Part shown: one piece after another, positions 55,180 to 63,534 of the stretch
How positions within the stretch are numbered: the first letter of the stretch is position 1
How the letters are laid out: each line of letters starts with the position of its first letter
Assembly: GCF_008923185.1 (NCBI RefSeq)
Contig: NZ_WBMT01000013.1
Location: forward strand, 248,001 to 312,000
Length of the DNA stretch: 64,000 nucleotides
DNA from: Actinomadura rudentiformis
GTDB lineage: Bacteria > Actinomycetota > Actinomycetes > Streptosporangiales > Streptosporangiaceae
Reading direction: 5' to 3'
The notes under the pieces: generated by a model
The model's database searches: none
Seen by the model: the letters and a program-made list of their open reading frames with translations, nothing else
Told to the model about the DNA's origin: nothing
Program-made: the position numbers and the translations under genes

Positions 55180-55204
55180 CGCCGTAGGCTTCGCGCTCTG
55201 ACTC
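55161..55204 (+). repeat. 22-bp tandem duplication across the menA stop codon
   Basis: Units 55161-55182 and 55183-55204 share GGC(C/T)TCGCGCTCTGAC and most flanking bases; both contain TGA, the first being the menA stop (55177-55179). The second unit touches the convergent ung stop (55203). Confidence 0.9.
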
Positions 55205-55892
55205 AGCCCCGCCCGTTGAGATCCCAGACGATCTCGGGTGAGCCGGCGTCGACGAGCGCCTTGTTGACCGCGCTGAACGGCCGGGTGCCGAAGAACTTCT
55301 TGGCGCTCAGCGGGCTCGGGTGGGCCGACTCGATCACGGTGTGGTGCACGCCCGTGATGAGCCGTGCCTTCTTGCGGGCGTAGGCACCCCACAACACGAA
55401 GACGACGCGTTCGGGCTTGTCGTTGAGCGCCCGGATGGCGGCGTCGGTGAACTCCTCCCAGCCCTTGCCCGCGTGCGCGCCCGCCTCGCCGCCGCGGACG
55501 GTCAGCACGGCGTTGAGCAGCAGCACACCCTGGTCGGCCCAGGGAGTCAGGTCACCGGTCTTGGCGACCGGGACCTCCAGGTCGGACGCCAGCTCCTTGT
55601 AGATGTTGCGCAGCGACGGCGGCAACCGCACACCGTCGCGCACGCTGAAGCTCATGCCGTGGGCCTGGCCCGGACCGTGATAGGGGTCCTGGCCGAGGAT
55701 GAGGACCCGCGCCTTGTCGTACGAGCAGTGGCGGAACGCGGCGAACAGGTCCTCCTGGGGCGGGTAGACCGTCTGCGTCGCGTACTCCTGCGCGACGAAC
55801 GCGCTCAGCGCCGCCGTCGCGATCGGGTCGAGCAGCGGATCGAGCCGCTCCCGCCAGTCGTCGGACAGCAGTTCCATCAGGTCGAGGGACAT
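55203..55892 (-). CDS. ung: uracil-DNA glycosylase
   Basis: A 229-residue family-1 uracil-DNA glycosylase: water-activating GQDPYHG (67-73), TVRGGEAGAHAGKGWEEFT, and the DNA-reading HPSPLSA (about 190-196). Removes uracil from DNA. It ends 24 bases from the convergent menA stop. Confidence 0.95.
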   Translation of the reverse strand: MSLDLMELLSDDWRERLDPLLDPIATAALSAFVAQEYATQTVYPPQEDLFAAFRHCSYDKARVLILGQDPYHGPGQAHGMSFSVRDGVRLPPSLRNIYKELASDLEVPVAKTGDLTPWADQGVLLLNAVLTVRGGEAGAHAGKGWEEFTDAAIRALNDKPERVVFVLWGAYARKKARLITGVHHTVIESAHPSPLSAKKFFGTRPFSAVNKALVDAGSPEIVWDLNGRG

Positions 55893-56006
55893 TCGGGCCT
55901 CTCCGGGGAAGTTTGTTCTCAGCTACCGGAGAGCCTATTGCGGAGGTCTGACACGCCAGTGGCGAATCACCGGAGGGAAGCACGACCAACTCTAGGATGA
56001 AGGTAT

Positions 56007-56807
56007 ATGCCCGACTCCCCCCGCGGGCGGCATGTCACCGTCTTCGCCGCCCTGATCGCGACTCTCGTCTCCGGTGCCGCCGGCTGTGGCGGGTCCGACG
56101 GGCCTGCGACGCTGACCGTGCTGGCGGCGTCGTCGCTGACCGACATCGCAGGTGAGCTCGGTGCCGCGTACCAGCAGGAGCACCGCGACGTGAAGGTGCG
56201 GTTCGTGTTCGGCGGCTCGCAGGAGATGGCCGAACGGGTGGCGGACCGTGACCCCGGCGACGTGCTGATGACGGCCGACGAACCGAGCATGAAGGCGGTG
56301 AGCCGCTATCTGACGGGTCGCCGCCGGATCGTGGCATTTGGCTCGCTGACCATCGCGGTCGCGCCGGGCAATCCCCACCGCATCCGCGGCCTGCGCGACC
56401 TGAGCCGCCGTGGCCTGCGCGTCGCGGTGGGCGCCGGGACGGTCCCGGTGGGCCGGTACGCCCGGGAGATCTTCACGCGGGCGGGGCTCACCGTGCGCTG
56501 GACGTCCGAGGAGATCAACTCGCGGTCCGTGCTCGACCGGGTGCGGGGCGGCGAGGCGGACGCCGGGCTGGTCTACATCACCGATCTGCGTTCCGCCGGG
56601 GCCGCCGCGAGCAGCGTCCCCATCCCCGCGGACGAGAACGTCACCGCGTCCTATCCCGCGATGGCCGTGAAGGAGACCGACAACGAGGAACGCGCGCTGC
56701 CCTTCGTCACCTGGCTGACCTCGCCCACGGCCCGCAAGCTCTTCAACAAGCACGGCTTCGCCACTCCTGCCACCTCGACGACAGGTCCCCCGCCTTCTGG
56801 CGAGTGA
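56007..56807 (+). CDS. modA: molybdate ABC transporter substrate-binding lipoprotein
   Basis: A 266-residue ModA: lipobox AAGC (about residue 27), TVLAASSLTDIAGELGAAY (binding loop) and VRFVFGGSQEMAERV with the second binding Ser. It delivers molybdate or tungstate to ModB-ModC. No modB or modC is in the window, so it is an orphan binding protein that must use a permease encoded elsewhere, or serve another oxyanion. Its stop is one base from the convergent SRPBCC gene's end. Confidence 0.9.
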   Translation: MPDSPRGRHVTVFAALIATLVSGAAGCGGSDGPATLTVLAASSLTDIAGELGAAYQQEHRDVKVRFVFGGSQEMAERVADRDPGDVLMTADEPSMKAVSRYLTGRRRIVAFGSLTIAVAPGNPHRIRGLRDLSRRGLRVAVGAGTVPVGRYAREIFTRAGLTVRWTSEEINSRSVLDRVRGGEADAGLVYITDLRSAGAAASSVPIPADENVTASYPAMAVKETDNEERALPFVTWLTSPTARKLFNKHGFATPATSTTGPPPSGE

Positions 56808-56808
56808 G

Positions 56809-57321
56809 TCAGGCGCGCTCAGCGCGGGCCTTGAGCGCGGCGTTCATGGCCGCGAACTCGTCCTTCATCTGCAACTGGCCCGTGGCGACCGGAACGAGCG
56901 CACCGGTGAACCGCTCCCCCTGGGTCAGCCGGACCTTGCCGTCGCCGGCGGGCTCGATGAGGAAGTAGTGCTCGCCGTCCACGATGCCGGGGACCCACAT
57001 CCGGCCGATCCAGCGCAGTTCCCGGCCGGCGTCGGCCTTGAGGACCTCAGGCTGGAACGTCATCACGCCGCCGTTGCTGTCGCGGAGCTTGTTGTCGAGC
57101 TTCGCCCCCTTTTGGGCGGTGCCCTTGACGCTGACCAGGAACGGGTTCCACTCGGGGTAGCTCTGGAAGTCGGTGAGCACCTGCCAGACCTTGTCGGCAG
57201 GCGCGGCGATCTCGACGGTGGCGCTGACCTCGTGCGGCTTCAGCTCGCCCCAGGCGAAGAGCGCGCCGGCCGCGACGACGGGAAGGGCGGCGGCGGTGAG
57301 GGCGATGCGACGGATCTTCAT
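56809..57321 (-). CDS. membrane-anchored SRPBCC family protein
   Basis: A 170-residue protein with an N-terminal membrane anchor (about 5-24) and an SRPBCC (Bet v1-like) domain: VSATVEIAAPADKVWQVLTDFQSYPEWNPFLVSV is the hallmark start. It may bind a small hydrophobic ligand at the membrane. Three operator-like repeats lie upstream of its ATG (57321), so it appears strongly regulated, although no regulator gene is adjacent. Confidence 0.85.
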   Translation of the reverse strand: MKIRRIALTAAALPVVAAGALFAWGELKPHEVSATVEIAAPADKVWQVLTDFQSYPEWNPFLVSVKGTAQKGAKLDNKLRDSNGGVMTFQPEVLKADAGRELRWIGRMWVPGIVDGEHYFLIEPAGDGKVRLTQGERFTGALVPVATGQLQMKDEFAAMNAALKARAERA

Positions 57322-57339
57322 GGGGGACTCCCTCGTTCA

Positions 57340-57409
57340 GGAAACTAATGCTAGTTTCCAACTGGCTAAGCTCGTTAGCCAGTACGTTAGCTAAAGAGAT
57401 TAGCCAACG
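57340..57409. promoter_or_regulatory. array of three inverted repeats upstream of the SRPBCC gene
   Basis: GGAAACTA-ATGC-TAGTTTCC (57340-57359, perfect), ACTGGCTAA-N5-TTAGCCAGT (57361-57383, perfect 9-bp arms) and CGTTAGCTAA-N5-TTAGCCAACG (57385-57409, one mismatch). The last two share the core GGCTAA-N5-TTAGCC with centres about 25 bases apart, a pattern expected of cooperative TetR binding. They fill the promoter of the gene starting at 57321. Confidence 0.8.
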
Positions 57410-57454
57410 CAAGAGGATCGGCCGCCCGTCGTCGGCGTGGCCGGGCCGGCGGGG

Positions 57455-58525
57455 CTAGTCGCTGAGGCGCAGGGCGCGGTTGAGCTGGGCACGGAAGCGG
57501 AAGAACTCGGCCTCCGACGCGGTGAACTTGGTGACGCGGTTCTTCGGATCGGTCGTCACGAAGAAGCGCCAGTCACCCTGAGCGGGATTGAGCACACCCT
57601 TGAGAGCCTCTTCACCGGGGTTGGAGATGGGGCCCGGCGGCAGGCCGCCATTGGCGTAGGTGTTGTACGGCGATCTCACACGGGTGTCCTCCACCGAGAC
57701 GCGCAGGTCATGCCGCTTTTGCACGTACAACACCGTCGAGTCGAGCTGGAGGTGCTCGCCCGTGCGGAGGCGGTTGTAGATCACGCGCGCGATCCTGGGA
57801 TAGTCCGCGGGAACGCCGCCCTCGGCCTGGGCGATGCTGCCCACGGTGACGGCCTGGAGCGGCGTCAGCCCGACCGCGCCCGCCCGGCGTTCCAGGCCGA
57901 CGTCGGCGGCGGCCTGGCGGAATCGTTTGACCATCGCGCTCAGCACCGTCCTGGCGGTCGTTCCGGGCTCGACGGGATAGGTGGCCGGAAACAGGAAGCC
58001 CTCCAGCTTGCCGCCCGCGTACGAGGGGAGTCCGAGCCCGTGCGGGGACGCGGCGGCCTTCTGGAACTCGGCGTACGGGATGCCCGATCCCTTGGCGAGG
58101 ACCGCGAGCGTCTCGTCCAGCCGCAGCCCCTCGGGCACGGTGACCTTCCGCTGGACGCGAGCCACCGGATCGAAGAGCAGGCTCACCGCGGCGGAGGCCT
58201 TCATCTGCTTGCGCATGCGGTAGAGACCGGGACGCAGCGCGGAGGCCTTGGCGGAGCCCTCGATCGCCTTGACGAACGCGTCGTCGCTCGCGACGACACC
58301 CGCCGCCTCCAGGGACACGGCAACGTCACGAGCGGACTGGCCCGGTTGGATCCGGACCATTGCCACGCCTTCGCCGCGCCCCTCGAAGTCATCCGGGGCG
58401 AGGGCCGACTTCACCCAGCCGCCGAACGCAAGCCCGCAACCCGCCAGCAGGGCGAGGAGTACCCCGCCTACTGCGAGCGACCATATGAGGGTGCTGCGTT
58501 CCAGACCGGTGCCCACCGCCTTCAA
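57455..58525 (-). CDS. mltG: MltG-type endolytic peptidoglycan transglycosylase
   Basis: A 356-residue inner-membrane YceG/MltG protein: membrane anchor at about 14-37, then LEGFLFPATYPVEPG (about 175-189) and the catalytic region VGSIAQAEGGVPADYPRIARVIYNRL, where Glu of AQAEGG aligns with the MltG active Glu. It terminates nascent glycan strands. It stands alone here, away from the ruvX-mltG-aroE neighbourhood usual in actinobacteria, so it may be a second copy. Confidence 0.88.
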   Translation of the reverse strand: MKAVGTGLERSTLIWSLAVGGVLLALLAGCGLAFGGWVKSALAPDDFEGRGEGVAMVRIQPGQSARDVAVSLEAAGVVASDDAFVKAIEGSAKASALRPGLYRMRKQMKASAAVSLLFDPVARVQRKVTVPEGLRLDETLAVLAKGSGIPYAEFQKAAASPHGLGLPSYAGGKLEGFLFPATYPVEPGTTARTVLSAMVKRFRQAAADVGLERRAGAVGLTPLQAVTVGSIAQAEGGVPADYPRIARVIYNRLRTGEHLQLDSTVLYVQKRHDLRVSVEDTRVRSPYNTYANGGLPPGPISNPGEEALKGVLNPAQGDWRFFVTTDPKNRVTKFTASEAEFFRFRAQLNRALRLSD

Positions 58526-58563
58526 TCCCCCAACGAATCCGGATGCCGTCCACGGCGGAGGGA

Positions 58564-58585
58564 GCGCACAGGGAGACCTGTGCGC
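58564..58585. terminator. perfect hairpin with GNRA-type loop before mltG
   Basis: GCGCACAGG (58564-58572) pairs with CCTGTGCGC (58577-58585) over GAGA. It lies between the hydrophilic protein's stop (58635) and the mltG start (58525) and likely terminates the former. Confidence 0.7.
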
Positions 58586-58634
58586 CCCCTCTTGGCCTTG
58601 GGACCGGGTCGGCTGATCTGAGACCCGGCACTAC

Positions 58635-58853
58635 TCAGCGCTGCTGGTAGCCCTCCCCGGCGTCGCGGCCTCGGCCCTGCGGGTTCTTGCGCTCGCGCGA
58701 AGCCTGGTCCTGCAGGTCGTCGCGCCGCTCGCGAGTCTTGTCCATGGTCTCTTCGCTGGGCTCGCGTGTACGGTCGGAGACCTTGTCGGCCTTCTCCTTG
58801 GCCTTGTCCCTGGCGCTCGAAGCCTTGTTCTTGGCGTCGTCGAAGATGCCCAT
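58635..58853 (-). CDS. small hydrophilic stress-type protein (CsbD/LEA-like)
   Basis: A 72-residue protein with almost only charged and small residues (MGIFDDAKNKASSARDKAKEK...), predicted helical or disordered. It resembles CsbD- or MT0933-like small proteins that accumulate in stress; assignment to a family is uncertain. Start ATG 58853 has AAGGGGGAAGT upstream. It is followed by a hairpin terminator. Confidence 0.7.
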   Translation of the reverse strand: MGIFDDAKNKASSARDKAKEKADKVSDRTREPSEETMDKTRERRDDLQDQASRERKNPQGRGRDAGEGYQQR

Positions 58854-58964
58854 TAGGTACTTCCCCCTTTTCGCAGAGGTGCATGACCTGCACCAATACG
58901 GCCGTACCCGGAGGTACGTAACGAGGAGCCCAGCGGATGGAGAATGTCCGTTGACGTGCCGGAA

Positions 58965-61900
58965 TCACCAGCGCGGTGGGAGCTTCGGCGCCTCGAAGCG
59001 GGGGCGGACGGCGGGATCGGGCCGGTGCGGCGGCCGCATCTCCAGCTCTTCGAGGGCGACGGCAATGGCTCGTTCAAGCTGGGTATCGCGGCCCTCGGCG
59101 TGGTCCTCGGGCGTGATGTCCACGTCGATGTGGGGTGCGGTGCCGTAGTTCTCCAGCTCCCAGCCGACGTCGTCGAAGGCGAACGAGAACTCCGGCTGCG
59201 TGGTGATCGTCCGGTCGGCGAGCCGGTGCCGGGGCTGGATGCCGACCACGCCGCCCCAGGTGCGCTTGCCGATGAGCGGGCCGAGCCCCAGCACCTTGAA
59301 CGCGTGCGCGAAGACGTCACCGTCGGAACCGGTGCGCTCGTTGATGAGGCCGACGAGCGGCCCGGCCGGCGACTCCTTCAGATAGGGCTCCGGCACGCCC
59401 CAGCGCGGGTAGTCGAAGCCCAGGCGGGGCCGGGCGAGCCGCTGCAGCAGCAGGCTGCTCACGTACCCGCCGCCGTTGAAGCGCACATCGATGATCAGCG
59501 CGTCGTGGTCGTACTCTGCGAGGAAGCCGCGGTGGAACTCGGCGAAGCCGGCCGCCCTCATGTCGGGCACATGGACGTATCCGACGCGGCCGGCGGTCCG
59601 TTCGTGCACCAGGCACCGGTTGGCCCGCACCCAGTCGCGGTAGCGGCCGGGACGCTCGTCGTCGAGCGTCGGCACCTCGATCGTCTGGGGCGGCTGCTCG
59701 CCCCGCCGGAACGTGAGCCGCACCTCCTGGCCGATCTGGTTGACCAGATGTTCCTGCGGGTTGCCGGAACCCAGCCCCACCGACTGCCCGTTCACCGCCA
59801 GCAGGGCGTCGCCGACCCGCACGTCCACGCCGGGCCTGTTGAGCGGCGAGGTCGCCTCCGGATCCCAGGGGTCGCCGTGGACGATGCCCGCGATCACATA
59901 GCGGCCGGTACGGGAATCGACTGCCCAGTCCACACCGAGGTAGGCCAGCGGGTAGGCGGGTTGGGGGCGGTAGGCGCCGCCGCTTTCGTATGCATGGGAC
60001 GTGCCCAGTTCGCCTTGCACTTCCCAAAGCAGGTCGGAGAACTCGCTACGGGTGCTCACGCGGTCCACAAGCGGCTTGTAGCGGTCGTAGACGCCGTACC
60101 AGTCCAGCCCGGCCATGTCCTCGGCCCAGAAGTGCTCCAGTTGCAACCGCCAGGCCTCCCGGAACATCTGGCTCCACTCGCCCTCTGGCCAGACCGACAC
60201 CTTCACCCTGGACAGGTCGATCCAGCCGGATGAGGGCCCCGGCGCTTCCCCGTCCGGCACGTCCTCGCCCGCGGGCAGCACGCGCAGCCGCTGCCCGTCC
60301 CGGTACAGCAGGGTGCCGCCGTCGCGGCTCACCTGGAAATCACTGATCCTCGACGCCAGCTGCCACGTCCTGCCCTCGGCCAGGTCGTACAGCAGCAGCG
60401 CGCTGTTGACCAGCGTGTCGCCGCGGATGCCCTCGATGGGTTCGTACGAGAGGAGCACCTTGCCCTCGATGCCCGCCACCCGTGCGTACCGTGCCTCGTG
60501 CACCGCCAACGGCACCACCCGCCGCTCGATGCCGTCGAAGTCGATGTCGATGCGCTCGACCGGCTCCGCCCCGTCCTTCTTGCCCGGCGGGGGGACGTCG
60601 GCGCGCAACGCGATCGCGTAGGGCAGCGTCCCCAGCGGGAAACCCAGGCCGAACTGCAGCGAGTCGTCGATGGGGTTGAAGACCCGGGCGCCGATGAAAT
60701 ACAGGTACCGGCCACCGGGGTCGAACGACGGCGCTCGATCCTTCAGGACCGGTTCGATGACGATCCGCGTCTCCCGCGTGTCCGGCCGGCAGATCTTGAT
60801 CGCCGTGGTCTGGGCGCTGTCGGGGAAGGTGTACGCCAGCCAGCGCCCGTCGGGGGACCACGCCGGATGCTCGATGGCGCCGAACGGGCTGGCGTCGAGC
60901 CGGATCGCCGGAGTGCGCGGGTCGCCCACGTTCACCAGAAGGAGTTCGTTGCGGTGATTGGTGATCGCCACCTGGTCGTTGACCGGCGACACCACCAGCG
61001 CCGTCATCCGTCCGGTATCGGCGTCCTCGAACCGTACGGACGACTCCTCCCCGTCCAGCAGCACGAGGAGCTCACGGTCACCCCGGTCGCTCGCCGCCGC
61101 GATCAGCCGCTCCTGGTCGTTCAGCCAGGTCAGCAGGCGATACCGGACGCCGCTGCGCGACCCGTGCTGGCGCACCGCGCCCGTCCAGCCGGCGCACGTG
61201 AACGCCTTGCCCCGCGTGGTCACCGCGAGCCCGGATCCGTCCGGGCTCAGCGCGGCGCCGTCCAGATAATGCGCCGCATCGACGAACTTCCGATCCCGCT
61301 GCGAACGCGACGTCCCCACATGCACATCGATCCGCCGCGACTCCGCACCGGGATCCAGCAGATAGAGCTCCGCCCCCGCGTGGTAGACGAGCCGCTGCCC
61401 GTCACTGGCGAGATTGCGCGCGTAGAAGTCCTCGTGATCGGTATGGCGTCTGAGATCCTCCCCGTCCTCCGTGCACGAGTACACGTTCCCGATGCCCTCG
61501 TGATCCGACAGGAAGTAGATCCGCGTTCCCACCCAGCACGGCGCCGCGAGGTTGCCGTCCAGATCGACCAACCGCCGGAACGGCCCCCCGTCCGCGATCC
61601 ACAGACTCCCCGCCGTCCCGCCCCGGTAACGTTTCCACCGCGCCGGATCAGCCGTGTTGCGCCCGAGCACCACACCGCCGTCCGGCCCGAACGAGATCGA
61701 ACCCGCCGGCCCGAACGGCAACCGCTCGGGGAGCCCGCCATCGGTCCCCACCCTGTGCAGCCACCGCTGCCCCGCGAACGGCTGCCCCACATCGCTGGCA
61801 TAGACGATCGCGCCTCCGGCCTCCCACGCACTCACGGTGCAGTTGGCCCCCTGATACGTGAGCCGCCGCGCGTTCCCCCCGTCCAAGGCCAGCAGGTAGA

Positions 61901-62099
61901 CCTCCTTGGGCCCCTCCCCCTCCCCCACGAACGCCACCAGCGTCCCGTCAGGAGAGATCCGCGGAAACCCCACCTCGGCCACGCCCGCCGTCAACCGCCA
62001 GGCCCGCCCACCCTCCGTCGGCACAAGCCACAGGTCATCGTCCGCCACGAAGACCACGACATCGTCGCGCACATCGGGAAATCTCAAATACCCCGGCAT
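58965..62099 (-). CDS. tricorn-like S41 family protease
   Basis: A 1044-residue protein with the full tricorn plan: N-terminal beta-propellers (repeated SPDG-containing blades to about 660), a linking region with catalytic His (LGTSHAYE, about 702), a PDZ-like domain (about 735-820) and an S41 peptidase core with FNGGGYVSSLLLQRL and nucleophile Ser in RTGSDGDVFAHAF (about 924). It degrades peptides released by larger proteases. ATG 62099 (MPGYLRFPDVRDD) is preferred to 62132. Confidence 0.92.
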   Translation of the reverse strand: MPGYLRFPDVRDDVVVFVADDDLWLVPTEGGRAWRLTAGVAEVGFPRISPDGTLVAFVGEGEGPKEVYLLALDGGNARRLTYQGANCTVSAWEAGGAIVYASDVGQPFAGQRWLHRVGTDGGLPERLPFGPAGSISFGPDGGVVLGRNTADPARWKRYRGGTAGSLWIADGGPFRRLVDLDGNLAAPCWVGTRIYFLSDHEGIGNVYSCTEDGEDLRRHTDHEDFYARNLASDGQRLVYHAGAELYLLDPGAESRRIDVHVGTSRSQRDRKFVDAAHYLDGAALSPDGSGLAVTTRGKAFTCAGWTGAVRQHGSRSGVRYRLLTWLNDQERLIAAASDRGDRELLVLLDGEESSVRFEDADTGRMTALVVSPVNDQVAITNHRNELLLVNVGDPRTPAIRLDASPFGAIEHPAWSPDGRWLAYTFPDSAQTTAIKICRPDTRETRIVIEPVLKDRAPSFDPGGRYLYFIGARVFNPIDDSLQFGLGFPLGTLPYAIALRADVPPPGKKDGAEPVERIDIDFDGIERRVVPLAVHEARYARVAGIEGKVLLSYEPIEGIRGDTLVNSALLLYDLAEGRTWQLASRISDFQVSRDGGTLLYRDGQRLRVLPAGEDVPDGEAPGPSSGWIDLSRVKVSVWPEGEWSQMFREAWRLQLEHFWAEDMAGLDWYGVYDRYKPLVDRVSTRSEFSDLLWEVQGELGTSHAYESGGAYRPQPAYPLAYLGVDWAVDSRTGRYVIAGIVHGDPWDPEATSPLNRPGVDVRVGDALLAVNGQSVGLGSGNPQEHLVNQIGQEVRLTFRRGEQPPQTIEVPTLDDERPGRYRDWVRANRCLVHERTAGRVGYVHVPDMRAAGFAEFHRGFLAEYDHDALIIDVRFNGGGYVSSLLLQRLARPRLGFDYPRWGVPEPYLKESPAGPLVGLINERTGSDGDVFAHAFKVLGLGPLIGKRTWGGVVGIQPRHRLADRTITTQPEFSFAFDDVGWELENYGTAPHIDVDITPEDHAEGRDTQLERAIAVALEELEMRPPHRPDPAVRPRFEAPKLPPRW

Positions 62100-62218
62100 T
62101 CGGCAGCCCCCGGCCGCAACGCCACCACGCAATCAACGTGCCGCCAAACGCCCCAACCCAACAACAACCAGAAGCAAAGCTTCCCCCGGCCCGTCGTGTC
62201 TGTCGCTGTAGGACGGAG

Positions 62219-62758
62219 TCAGAGGGCGTTGGGGGTGGGGAGGCCCTCTTCGCACAGGGCCAGGGCATTGGTGTGGGACTTGAGGGCGGTCAGGACGGCG
62301 GGGTGGGGAGCCGCGTAGACGGTGGGGTGGACAGGGGTGCCGGGGAAGGCCAGGCGGTCTTCGGCGGCGGAGAACTCGACGTCCTTGCCGCGGGGGTCGA
62401 GGCGGACCCAGCGGTCGTCGATGAGGGTGGCGACCAGGCCGTGCAGGACGTCGAAGGGCTGGTAGCAGAAGCCGGCCTGGATGCCGCCGGCGCGGAGGAG
62501 GGCGACGAGGGCGTGCGCCTGGGCGAAGCAGAGGCCGACGCCCTGGTCGAGGACGTCGGAGGCTCGCCAGGTGACGCGGGGATCCTGGACGTCCATGGAA
62601 TGCTCGATCTCGTCGCGGACGTACTCGAAGGCCGCCTGGGCGTAGGCGAGGTCGTCGCCCACGCGGAGGGTGGAGGCGGTGGCCTGGACGAGGGGGTGTT
62701 CGAGGTCCACCGCCTCGTCGGCGGCGAGGTAGTCCCAGGGATCGGCGTCGAAGATCAC
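62219..62758 (-). CDS. transglutaminase-like cysteine protease-fold protein
   Basis: A 179-residue protein with the transglutaminase-like core: Cys in GVGLCFAQAHALVALLRAGG, His in VLHGLVATLI and Asp in WVRLDPRG complete a papain-type triad. GTG 62758 overlaps the dapB stop by 4 bases (GTGA), so it is translated with dapB. Its job next to DAP synthesis is unknown; peptide cleavage or amide transfer is possible. Confidence 0.8.
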   Translation of the reverse strand: MIFDADPWDYLAADEAVDLEHPLVQATASTLRVGDDLAYAQAAFEYVRDEIEHSMDVQDPRVTWRASDVLDQGVGLCFAQAHALVALLRAGGIQAGFCYQPFDVLHGLVATLIDDRWVRLDPRGKDVEFSAAEDRLAFPGTPVHPTVYAAPHPAVLTALKSHTNALALCEEGLPTPNAL

Positions 62759-63495
62759 AGGCCGAGGAGGGACTCGATGCCGACCGTGAGCGGGTCGGGG
62801 AGGTCGCGGGCGTGGCGGACGCCCAGGAGGACGCCGGGCATGAACGACTCGCGGTTCATCGAGTCGTGGCGGATCGTGAAGACCTCGCCGTGGCCGCCCA
62901 GGAGGACCTCCTGGTGGGCGATGAGGCCGGACAGGCGGATCGAGTGCACGTGCACGCCCTCGACGTCGGTGCCGCGGGCGCCGTGGAGCTCGGTGGTGGT
63001 GGCGTCGGGCGACGGGGGTGTGCCCGCCTCGGCGCGGGCGGCGGACACCAGCTCGGCGGTGCGGTAGGCGGTGCCGGACGGGGCGTCGGCCTTGTTCGGG
63101 TGGTGCAGCTCGACGATCTCGACGGACTCGAAGAACGGGGCGGCCTTCTGCGCGAAGTGCATCATGAGCACCGCGCCGATGCCGAAGTTGGGGGCGATGA
63201 GGACGTTGGCCCCCGGCTTGGCCGTCTGCCAGCCGCGGACCTTGTCCAGGCGGCCGGGGTCGAAGCCGCTGGTGCCGACGACCGCGTGCAGGCCGTTCTC
63301 GACGCACCAGCGGAGGTTGTCCATGACCACGCCGGGGTGGGTGAAGTCGACCACGACCTCGGCGGCGGCGAGGGAGTCCCGCTCGTCACCCTGGTCGACG
63401 GCGGCGACCAGCTCCATGTCGTCGGCGCCCTCGACGGCCCGGCACACCTCGGCCCCCATCCGGCCCCGCGCGCCCAGCACCCCAACCTTGATCAC
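62755..63495 (-). CDS. dapB: 4-hydroxy-tetrahydrodipicolinate reductase
   Basis: A 246-residue NAD(P)H-dependent reductase of the lysine/diaminopimelate pathway: nucleotide-binding GARGRMGAEV (8-17), DFTHPG, VGTSGF and the substrate motif HHPNKADAPSGTA. It acts on the product of DapA, whose gene is 18 kb downstream. It overlaps the transglutaminase-like gene by 4 bases. Confidence 0.95.
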   Translation of the reverse strand: MIKVGVLGARGRMGAEVCRAVEGADDMELVAAVDQGDERDSLAAAEVVVDFTHPGVVMDNLRWCVENGLHAVVGTSGFDPGRLDKVRGWQTAKPGANVLIAPNFGIGAVLMMHFAQKAAPFFESVEIVELHHPNKADAPSGTAYRTAELVSAARAEAGTPPSPDATTTELHGARGTDVEGVHVHSIRLSGLIAHQEVLLGGHGEVFTIRHDSMNRESFMPGVLLGVRHARDLPDPLTVGIESLLGL

Positions 63496-63534
63496 GTTCG
63501 CCTCCCGGCTTGACTGCCGGTCGAGCCTATCGCG

